A stretch of 64,000 nucleotides of DNA from CAVQZA01 sp963724805. GTDB taxonomy: Bacteria; Actinomycetota; Thermoleophilia; Gaiellales; Gaiellaceae. Positions 14,691-22,189 of the stretch are shown piece after piece. Position numbers and translations under genes: made by a program. Where the stretch lies: the NCBI GenBank assembly GCA_963724805.1, contig CAVRWA010000014.1, positions 930,001-994,000 on the forward strand. The letters are read 5' to 3'. How positions within the stretch are numbered: the first letter of the stretch is position 1; every line of letters begins with the position of its first letter. Below the pieces are notes generated by a model. That model ran no database searches and was not told the origin of the DNA. It worked only from the letters and a program-made list of their open reading frames with translations.

Positions 14691-16423
14691 TAGCTCGCCG
14701 GCGCGAGCGGAAGCTCGACCTGGAAGGTCGTGCCGCCGTCGACCTCGCTCTCGACCTCGATCGAGCCGCCGTGAGCCTCCGCGATCGCCTTGGCGATGTA
14801 GAGGCCGAGCCCGGTCCCGGGCACCTGCCGGCTGACCGCGGTCGAGGCCCGGTAGAAGCGCTCGAACAGGAGGCCGAGCTCCTCCTTCGCGATCCCGATC
14901 CCGGAGTCGATCACCTGGACGCGGGCGTGCCCGTTCCGCAGGTCGAGACGCGCCTCCACGCTGCCGTCGCGCGGGGTGAACTTGACGGCGTTCGAAACGA
15001 GATTGTCGAGGAGCTGGGCGAGCCGGTCCGCGTCGCCGATCACGACGGTGGGCCCTTCCGTCTCGACGACGAGGGCGACGCCCCGGTCGGCGGCGCGCGG
15101 CCGCGCGGAGTCCACCGCGTGGATCACGACCTCCGCGAGGTCGACCTCGGCGAGCCTCAGGTCGAGCCGGCCGGCCTCGAGCCGGGCGACGAACAGCAGG
15201 TCGTTGACGAGCGTGCGGAGCCGCCGCGCGTTCCGCTCGGCGATCGCGAGAAACTCGCGCTGGTCGTCGTTGAGCGGCCCGGTCTCAGGATCTTCGAGCA
15301 GCTCGAGGTAGCCGGTGATCGAGGTGAGCGGAGTGCGCAGCTCGTGCGAGACGAGACCGACGAACTCGTCCTTCAGGCTGTCGAGCTCCTTCAGCTGCGC
15401 ATTCTGCTCGGCGAGCTGGAGTTGCGCCGCCTCGGCCAGGCGGCGGGCCTCCCTCTCGGCGAGGCGCAGGCTGTCCATCGCCCGCACGAGCACCGCGCCG
15501 CGGGCGAGCACGAGCAGCGAGGCCACGGCGCCGCCCAGTGCGATCACGTACGCGTGCACAGTCTCGTCCCGGACGGTCTGGATGACGAGGATCGCCGGCG
15601 CGGCGAGCAGGGCTGCCCCGAGCGTGGCGATGCGCGGCCAGCCGAGCCGGGGCTCGACCTCGACGTCCGCGAGGGTGAGCTCCTTCATCGACGGCGTGAG
15701 TGCGGAGGCGCCGAAGGCGACGTACGAGAGAAGGTAGAGCCCGTTGAGCCACGAGCCGACGGTGTAGCTCGAGGATGTGAACGCATAGATCTCGTCGGCG
15801 ATCAGGAGCAACACGACTGCCGCCAGGAGGAGGCGGTAGGACTGGTTGCGCCACGAGGGCGTGACCATCGAACGTGAGAGCGGCGCCACGAGCAGCAAAT
15901 CCATCGTCGGATAGGCGAGCAGGATCGCGAGCTCGGAGTTCGGGTAGCCGTTGTTGGTCAGCGGCACCATCACGAACACCCATTGCACGGTTGCGAAGGC
16001 GGTGGTGAGGATCGCCGCATCGAGCGCGGCGAGCCGGCTCTGCACGCTCCCGAGCCGCTGCACGAGCTTCCAGATCCCGACGAAGAAGAACGGGTAGCTG
16101 GCGAGGTACAGGATGTCGCCGAGCGACGGGTCCGGCTCGCTCTTGTTGATGACGACGTAGTAGGTCGCGACCCCGAGTGCCCCGGCCGTCAGGAGCATGC
16201 CGGCCGAGAGCATGTGCCAGGCCAGCCGCCGGCCGGGTGGGAGGTGGATGCGGGCGCCCGCGGCGAGCGCTGCGGCCGAGGACAGCGCGACGGCAAGGTA
16301 GAGGACGGCCTGTCCCGTGCCGTCCTGGGGCAGCAGGAAGTAGACCCCGATCGCTCCGAGGCAAGCTCCCGGGTACATCCACCACGAGAGGCGATGTGCG
16401 ATTGCTTCGGTCGCTGCGGCCAT
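14690..16423 (-). CDS. Membrane sensor histidine kinase
   Basis: About 577 residues from the ATG at 16423 (a TTG four codons upstream is possible). The N-terminal half has about nine hydrophobic helices, with no large extracytoplasmic loop, so it probably senses within or near the membrane. A coiled coil around residues 320-355 (LAEREARRLAEAAQLQLAEQ) leads to HisKA with phospho-His in VSHELRTPLTS and an HATPase domain with N box NLVSNAVKF, G1 DSGIGI, F box LFERFY and G2 GTGLGLYIAKA. All catalytic boxes are intact. It is convergent with the OmpR-family regulator, its likely partner. Its stop codon is created by the adjoining insertion-like element. Confidence 0.92.
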   Translation of the reverse strand: MAAATEAIAHRLSWWMYPGACLGAIGVYFLLPQDGTGQAVLYLAVALSSAAALAAGARIHLPPGRRLAWHMLSAGMLLTAGALGVATYYVVINKSEPDPSLGDILYLASYPFFFVGIWKLVQRLGSVQSRLAALDAAILTTAFATVQWVFVMVPLTNNGYPNSELAILLAYPTMDLLLVAPLSRSMVTPSWRNQSYRLLLAAVVLLLIADEIYAFTSSSYTVGSWLNGLYLLSYVAFGASALTPSMKELTLADVEVEPRLGWPRIATLGAALLAAPAILVIQTVRDETVHAYVIALGGAVASLLVLARGAVLVRAMDSLRLAEREARRLAEAAQLQLAEQNAQLKELDSLKDEFVGLVSHELRTPLTSITGYLELLEDPETGPLNDDQREFLAIAERNARRLRTLVNDLLFVARLEAGRLDLRLAEVDLAEVVIHAVDSARPRAADRGVALVVETEGPTVVIGDADRLAQLLDNLVSNAVKFTPRDGSVEARLDLRNGHARVQVIDSGIGIAKEELGLLFERFYRASTAVSRQVPGTGLGLYIAKAIAEAHGGSIEVESEVDGGTTFQVELPLAPAS

Positions 16424-16457
16424 CGACCCGTCCAAGGATAGGACGGCGGGCGGGCCG

Positions 16458-17840
16458 CTACTTGGTGGCGAAGCCGCTCAGAGTCGCGGCGCCGCTCGTG
16501 TTGCCGGCGGCGTCCGAGGCGCTGACCGAGAAGCCGACCGCCTTGTTCTTCTGGCTGCTCACGGTGATCGTGAACGAGCCGCCCGAGCAGGCGCCGGTGA
16601 ACGTCCCCGCACCCGCAGGCGCCGTCTGGACGACGGTGACCGTCGAGCCCGATTCGCAGGAGCCGCTGACGCGGTCGCCGGCCGGGGCCGTGCGATCGGT
16701 GAACGAGAGCCCGCCCGGGGTCGTCGGTGCCACGGTGTCCTTCGTCGCTGTGGTGGTGCGCTGTGTCGAGACGTTGCCGGCGAGGTCGGTCGAGGTCGCG
16801 GTCACGGTCACGTTGCCGTCCGAGAGGCTCGAGGCGTTCAGCCCGGCGACGGTCACCGTGCCCGCGCCGGCGCTCGCGGCCGTCGTTCCGGAGACCGTGT
16901 GCGTGCCGTCGCTCAGCGTGACGGTGACCGTGTCGCTCGCGATCGAGCCGGAGCCGAGAGTGACGTTGACCGAGACGGCGGAGCCCGTGATGTAGGCACC
17001 CGTGGAGACGGCGGTCGGTCGGGCCGGGGGCGTCGCGTCGGCCGTCTGCGTGGCGGCCGGGCTGTCGAGGCTCGTGAGCGGTGTCGCGTCGGTCGAGACG
17101 GCGTTCACCTTGTAGGTGTAGGTCGTCCCGTCCGTCGTGGTTGTGTCCGAGTAGGTGAGTCCGGTGAGCGTGGAGGCGTTGAGCTTCGCGTAGGCGCCCG
17201 CGCCGGTCTTGCGGTAGACGTCATAGCCCTTGAGGCCTGTCGTCGTCGACGACGCGCCCCAGGCGAGGTCGATGCGGCCCGCCGGCCGCTGGCCCGCGGT
17301 GAGCGACGGCGGCGCCTCGGGCGCCTCGTCGAGTGTGAGCCCGTAGGTGCGGTACATCCAGCCCAGACTCGAAAGGCCGAGCCTCAAGGAGCCGAGGCCG
17401 TGGCCGGCGACCGTGTTCGAGGTGGTGACGGTGACCGTCGTCGAGGCACCGGCTGCCAGCGTGGCGCTGGTCGTGCCGGTGCTCGCAAAGAGCGCCGAGA
17501 CGACCTGGGCCGGGCCGCTGAGGGTCAGCACCGCCGTCCGGCTCTGGGCGGAGATGTTCTTGACCGTGAACACGCTCGTGAACGCACGCGCCGAGGGGAC
17601 CAGGGAAAATGCGAGCGCGAGCGTGTCCACGTTCCCGGTCGAAACCGGGATAGAGGTCCCGGCCTGGACTGCCGTGCCGGGAGTGACCTGGAAGTAGTTG
17701 CCGAGCTTGTCGACGGTGACCGTGTTCCCGGCGACCGGCGTCTGGGCGGTGAAGGCGGCGCTGGAGAGGCGCGCGGTGGCTCCTGCGACGGCGGTCGCCG
17801 TGCAGGCCGCGAGCAGGATGATCGCCGTGCGCCGCCTCAT
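16458..17840 (-). CDS. Secreted fibronectin-III/Ig-repeat protein with SipW-type leader
   Basis: A 460-residue exported protein. The leader is Arg-rich then hydrophobic and ends ARLSSAAFTAQT, resembling the AAFT/TYAxF boundary of SipW-dependent precursors. The N-terminal domain (to about residue 170) has TasA-like features (VFTVKNISAQSRTAVLTL). A fibronectin-III-like module at about 180-270 contains AGRIDLAWGASS and TYTYKVNAVS, followed by two Ig-like repeats rich in Thr, Ser, Val and Gly (TVTATSTDLAGNVS, FSVSASDAAGNTS). It has no visible catalytic residues and is probably a matrix or adhesive partner of the fibre protein encoded two genes upstream. One base separates it from the signal peptidase gene. 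Confidence 0.8.
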   Translation of the reverse strand: MRRRTAIILLAACTATAVAGATARLSSAAFTAQTPVAGNTVTVDKLGNYFQVTPGTAVQAGTSIPVSTGNVDTLALAFSLVPSARAFTSVFTVKNISAQSRTAVLTLSGPAQVVSALFASTGTTSATLAAGASTTVTVTTSNTVAGHGLGSLRLGLSSLGWMYRTYGLTLDEAPEAPPSLTAGQRPAGRIDLAWGASSTTTGLKGYDVYRKTGAGAYAKLNASTLTGLTYSDTTTTDGTTYTYKVNAVSTDATPLTSLDSPAATQTADATPPARPTAVSTGAYITGSAVSVNVTLGSGSIASDTVTVTLSDGTHTVSGTTAASAGAGTVTVAGLNASSLSDGNVTVTATSTDLAGNVSTQRTTTATKDTVAPTTPGGLSFTDRTAPAGDRVSGSCESGSTVTVVQTAPAGAGTFTGACSGGSFTITVSSQKNKAVGFSVSASDAAGNTSGAATLSGFATK

Positions 17841-17841
17841 C

Positions 17842-18369
17842 TCAGCCGGCCGCTCCCGACCGGCTCGTCCTGGGCTGCCGCCAGATCGACGTGAGGACGA
17901 CGGCGAGCAGCGTCGCGGCCGAGAGGAGGATCAGCGCCGTCCGCACCTCGCGCGTGCCGGCGTAGACCATGCCGTAGCCTGCGTAGGGGACATCGAAACG
18001 CAGGCGACCGACGCGGTCGGGGAGGGCGATCGTCCAGGGGTCGCGCTCGGGGTTGGCGTCGCCCTTCGTGCGGTAGGCCCTCGTGCCGTCGGCCTTCACG
18101 GCGATCTGGACGACCCGGTGGGTGACGCGGCGGCTGCGGACGTACGGGTCGTTGAACGTGATCACGTCGCCGACGCGGACCGAGCTCGCCGCGACCGGCT
18201 TGACGACGGCGAGGGAGCCGACGGCCAGTGTGGGCCGCATCGAGCCGGAGTAAACCGCGACCGGCCGGTAGCCGGCGACGATCAGACCCGCGTAGGCGAG
18301 GGCGAGGAGGACGGCCAGCACTGCGAAGAGGCCGGCCGTCCACCCTGCGATTCGGCTGAGCTGCCGCAT
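17842..18369 (-). CDS. ER-type (SipW-like) signal peptidase I
   Basis: This 175-residue membrane protease has an N-terminal hydrophobic helix (about 12-33), the Ser nucleophile in YSGSMRPTL (Ser43), a His in place of Lys as general base (RVTHRVVQI, His84) and a downstream KGDANPERDP block. A C-terminal membrane helix (TALILLSAATLLAVVL) follows. Ser-His signal peptidases are the archaeal/ER type, represented in Firmicutes by SipW, which processes TasA and TapA. It sits between a TasA-like gene and another protein with a similar leader, so those two are its probable substrates. Confidence 0.88.
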   Translation of the reverse strand: MRQLSRIAGWTAGLFAVLAVLLALAYAGLIVAGYRPVAVYSGSMRPTLAVGSLAVVKPVAASSVRVGDVITFNDPYVRSRRVTHRVVQIAVKADGTRAYRTKGDANPERDPWTIALPDRVGRLRFDVPYAGYGMVYAGTREVRTALILLSAATLLAVVLTSIWRQPRTSRSGAAG

Positions 18370-18389
18370 TCCCGCGTTCCTCGGTCCTT

Positions 18390-18920
18390 TTACGCCTGCG
18401 TCGCGGACCAGGTGAAGGTCGCGGTCGAGGTCAGGCCCTGGAAGACGTTGTCACCGGCGTCCGTGCCGGTCGTGGGCAGGTCGATGTGGAAGTAGTAGAC
18501 GTGCGAGCCGGTGGTCGCGGCGAACGTGCCGAGCGCGACGGAGCTGAGGGCGGCGACCGTGCCGTCGTAGATCTTCGAGCCCGCCTGCAGGTCGTTGTCC
18601 TTGTAGAGCACGAGGTGGAGCTGGCCGGCGAGCGGCGCGCTGCCGGCGGTGGAGCCGGCGAGGCTGTAGACGGCCGCGAGCGAGCCTGTGTTGGTGATCG
18701 TCACCGAGCCGGTCGCGGTGTCGCCGATCTTCATGTTCGACGCCGAGAAGATGGCGCCCGAACCGGAGCGGCTCATGGTGAGCGTGCCGCTCGTGAACGC
18801 GTTGCTCGCGATCGTGGTCGGTGTCGCCGTGAAGTTGGCGTACGTGCCGCCGATGGCCGCGACCGAAGCGACGCCGACGGCGGCGACGGTCGCGATCAGC
18901 TTCCAGGTCCTGCGATGCAT
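18390..18920 (-). CDS. TasA/camelysin-like fibre-forming protein
   Basis: A 176-residue secreted protein. The leader runs from RRTWKLIATVAAV to AIGGTYANFTATP, the classic SipW-dependent boundary found in TasA, TapA and camelysins. The mature part is a predicted beta-sandwich (GTLTMSRSGSG, TGSVTITNTGSLAAVYSLAG, QLHLVLYKDNDLQAGSKIYDG). Known TasA proteins assemble into extracellular amyloid-like or donor-strand fibres in biofilm matrix; camelysins can have protease activity. A ribosome-binding site AAAGGAA precedes the ATG. First gene of a three-gene operon with the signal peptidase and the FN3 protein. Confidence 0.85.
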   Translation of the reverse strand: MHRRTWKLIATVAAVGVASVAAIGGTYANFTATPTTIASNAFTSGTLTMSRSGSGAIFSASNMKIGDTATGSVTITNTGSLAAVYSLAGSTAGSAPLAGQLHLVLYKDNDLQAGSKIYDGTVAALSSVALGTFAATTGSHVYYFHIDLPTTGTDAGDNVFQGLTSTATFTWSATQA

Positions 18921-19153
18921 TCGAGTTCCTTTCGATGGGGTCTGCGTGGCGCAGACACACCATCGGCGGCCCGGGGAGGGGGACGGTGGTCGGTTGGGGA
19001 TGAATCCGGTAGGAGCGGCCCGCCGCCTCAGCAGGAACTACGGATCAGGCGGGGGACGAGGCGCAGTTCTCCGTAGCGCACGTGCGGGAAATAGCCGATT
19101 CGGCCGGCGCCGCCGCGCCGCAGGATGCCGTGCATACCTCGAAAGGAGCCACT

Positions 19154-19648
19154 GTGAAGAAGTTCCGAATCACGTTCGCGGCGCCGGCGGCCATTGTCAT
19201 GGCGCTTGCGCTCGTGGCCGGCACCGCGGTGGCCGGCACGACAGCCAAGAAGCTGCCCTTCACCGCCAATTACAAGGGCACCGCCACGACGAAGATCGCC
19301 GACAACATCGTCACGATCAACGCCTCCGGCGCCGGCAAGGGCACGTTCGTGGGTGTGAGCAAGATCTCGGGGCTGGGGACGGGCGACTCCTCCCAGCAGC
19401 CCTGCGTTCCCTTCACCGGCACGGGACTGATCAACGGCGGCGTCACGAAGCTCACGTTCAAGGTCACGCCGGGCTCGAACGCGTGCGGTGACGAGAAGGG
19501 CGAGATCTTCAGCATCACGGGCCACGCTGCCGTGCTCAAGGGCACCGGCAAGCTGGCGAAGGCCAAGGGCACGCTGAAGTTCACCGGCACCTTCGACCAC
19601 ACCACGGGCGCCTTCTCCGTGAAGTTCTTCGGAACCCTGACCGCCTAG
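19154..19648 (+). CDS. Secreted beta-rich protein of unknown function
   Basis: A 164-residue exported protein from a GTG preceded by AAAGGAG with a 5-base spacer. The signal peptide is KKFRITFAAPAAIVMALALVAGTAVAG. The mature protein is rich in Gly, Thr and Lys with repeated short strands (YKGTATTKIADNIVT, GTGKLAKAKGTLKFTGTFDHTTG) and two cysteines that could form a disulphide. It has no motif I recognise. It is divergent from the TasA operon and followed at 15 bp by another secreted-protein gene, so it belongs to the same extracellular cluster by context. Confidence 0.75.
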   Translation: MKKFRITFAAPAAIVMALALVAGTAVAGTTAKKLPFTANYKGTATTKIADNIVTINASGAGKGTFVGVSKISGLGTGDSSQQPCVPFTGTGLINGGVTKLTFKVTPGSNACGDEKGEIFSITGHAAVLKGTGKLAKAKGTLKFTGTFDHTTGAFSVKFFGTLTA

Positions 19649-19662
19649 GAAGGAACGAGACT

Positions 19663-20578
19663 ATGAGAAAGATCCTGACCATCGCCGCCGGCTCTTGCCG
19701 TTGCGGCGGTATTCATCCCCCAGGCGTTGGCGGCGGACCCGGCCCCGGTGCCGTTCCCGGCCCCCAAGGTCGTCCAGGTCTTCGTCGCGGCCGAGACTGT
19801 GACGCCCACCGGCGTGCTGGCGAACTACTTCGCGCCCGGCTCGACTGTCGTCTTCCGCGCGTACGCGGTCGACCAGAAGACGCCGCAAGGTCCTCACCGC
19901 CGCCGACGTGAAGTACTTCTACGTCACGATCCCCAACCAGCCGAACGTCAAGCTGAAGTACAACCCGACCGCCGCCGGGCGCGACCGTGACTCGCCCGTG
20001 GATCGGCGCCTGGACGGTGCCTGCGACCTATCCGGCGGGAACCGTCGACCTGAAGATCCTGATCAAGACGACGAAGAAGATGAAGGGCCAGTTCGTCCAG
20101 ATGCCGGTTTCGACGTCGCAGCTCACGATCTCCGCGTCGCCGCCGCCGACCGCGGCCGCCGGGCCTGCAGCAGCGGCCACGGCGCTGCCCGCGAGCCTCG
20201 ATGTCTCCCTCTACGTCGACAGCGTCAACGGCACCACGGCCGGCCGCAGCTGCGCCACGGCCGATCGGCTGCACCCAGACGAACGTGTTCAAGCGCGGCG
20301 AGCAGTTCGTGCTCCGCGCCTGGGGCTCGGACATGACGACCGGCGAGATCCTCTCGTCGGACAACGTCAAGGACGCGCACTTCTCGGTTCCCGGCGTGCC
20401 GGATGTGGCCCTCAACTGGGGCGCTCACGGCGCGACCACGAACCGCGTCTGGTTCTGGACGAACTTCTGGAACATCCCGACGACGTTCCCGCTGGGTGAC
20501 ACGACCGTGAAGGTCGTCTTCAACCTCGAGAGCGGCAAGGTCGGGACCTTCGACTACCACGTCACCATCATCCCGTAG
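19663..20578 (+). pseudogene. Secreted two-domain protein gene interrupted by four single-base insertions
   Basis: Reading the homologous frames together gives one protein of about 300 residues: a signal peptide, a first domain (VQVFVAAETVTPTGVLANYF to VDLKILIKTTKK), a Pro/Ala linker and a second, similar domain (LDVSLYVDSVNGTT to TVKVVFNLESG) ending in HVTIIP and a stop. Both domains share a FVLRAWGSD/VVFRAYAVD strand and a tryptophan-rich strand, so it is an internal duplication. Frame changes of +1 occur near 19690 (G), 19886 (C), 19977 (G) and 20262 (C or G). There is no in-frame nonsense codon. That pattern suggests consensus errors or a very recent lesion more than old decay. Function unknown. 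Confidence 0.7.
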
Positions 20579-20602
20579 GCCGAGGGAGAAGGGACCACCA
20601 CC

Positions 20603-22189
20603 ATGATCACCACCACTCACTCGGCTTCCCCCGTCACGAAGGTCGCCGCCGGCATCGTCGCAGCGTTTGCGCTGCTGCTTCTGCTGCCGGCGGCGGCCCT
20701 CGGTAGCCCGCGCCCTGTAGCCGCTCCCGCGCTCCCCGGCGTCGCGGCCCTGCCGGGGCCGCGTGATCGACGCAGGGAAGCCGGCCGCCACGATGACGAC
20801 CCTGAAGGTGACCCCCGACATCGCGCTGCCCGGCACCGCGACGACGATCTCCGGGGCAGGCCTTCCGGCCGGCAAGAATGTCACCGATCACCTGGGCTAC
20901 CGCGACCGTGGACTGGGTTCTCGACGCCCGTGCCGACAGCGTCGACTACCTCGGCCGCCAGGCGAACAAGCTCACCGTTCAGCTCGCGACCGCAAAGACG
21001 GACGCAACCGGCGCGTTCAGCGTGCAGCTCAAGGCCCCGCAGGACTTCGGCGGCCTGCACGACATCTATGCCGTGATCGACGGCGTCCAGGTCGCGAAGG
21101 GCGGCTTCCTCGTCGCCCGCTCCGGCTCGATCAGCCCGAAGAGCGGCCCGATCGGCACGATGATCACCGTCAAGTCACCGGGCTCGGCTCGAGCCTGTAC
21201 GAGGGCGGCGCGTCGCTCCTGTACGACAACCACTACGTCGGCGCCGTGATGGCCAACTGGACCCGGGGTACGGCGATCGTCAAGATCCGTGCCACCGGCC
21301 CGGTCGGGAGGCACACGGTCGAGATGGCCGACGCGATCAGCTTCAAGTACCTGAACATCCAGCAGTCGCCCATTCCGTGGGGCGACGGCTTCAGGTTCGC
21401 GTTCACGGTCACGAAGGACAACGGGCGGCCGGCAGCTCGCATCGACTGGCCCGCGAAAGATCGACCCCGACACTCGACGCGCGGACGACGCTCGCCACGA
21501 CCGGGCTCACGGCGGGTAGCACCGCGACGGCGTCGCTGAGCACGACGAGCGGTCGTCGTGGACTCGAAGAGCGAACGTCACCGCGTCGGGGCTGACGGCG
21601 AACCAGCCGGTGAGTCTCGTGTGGTCGACGGTGGTCGGCAATCGCGTCAACTGCACCGGGACCTGCTGGTCGTTCGTCTCGGTTCCCCTCGGTTCCGCGA
21701 CGGCGGCGGCCGACGGCTCGCTCAAGGCGTCGATCCAGGTGCCCGACGGGCTCGGTGGCTGGCACGTCGTGCAGCTCCTCCAGAACGGTGCGATCAAGGC
21801 CCAGATCCCCTACTTCGTGAAGCGGAGCTTCGTCGGCAAGTCCGTCTCGTCGCTCACGCTGAAGGAGGGTCAGCCGTTCACGATCCACCTCAAGGGCCTC
21901 GGCTGGACGCAGCTCGACAACACGATCGCCGTCGACTACGACAACAGCTACATCGGGCTACGGCTGCGGGTTCAACTCGAACGGCGACGTGGTGATGAAC
22001 ATGGTCGCAACGGGTGGCCCGGGCACGCACCTGATCGACATGTATCCCCTGCTCTATACGCAGCAACCGTCGTACGCGAACACACCGTACGGCATGGTGC
22101 CTGTTCTCTCCTACGAGCGCGACGCCCCCGGCCTCGCACTCGGGTACCAGCTCGCTGCGATGCGGTTGGCGATCACCATCGTCAAATAG
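20603..22189 (+). pseudogene. Secreted Ig-like/IPT-type protein gene with about eight single-base indels
   Basis: The composite protein is about 520 residues: a signal peptide (VTKVAAGIVAAFALLLLLPAAA), then repeated Ig-like modules such as LPGTATTISGAGLPAGKNVT, KSGPIGTMITVKVTGLGSSLY and LKEGQPFTIHLKGLGW, typical of TIG/IPT sandwiches, ending in LAAMRLAITIVK. I infer extra bases near 20757, 20892, 21459, 21467, 21550, 21569 and 21957 and one missing base near 21174. As in the preceding gene, reassembled coding sequence has no nonsense codon. It follows the previous gene by 24 bp in the same direction, so they form one operon. A strong terminator follows at 22203-22236. Confidence 0.7.
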
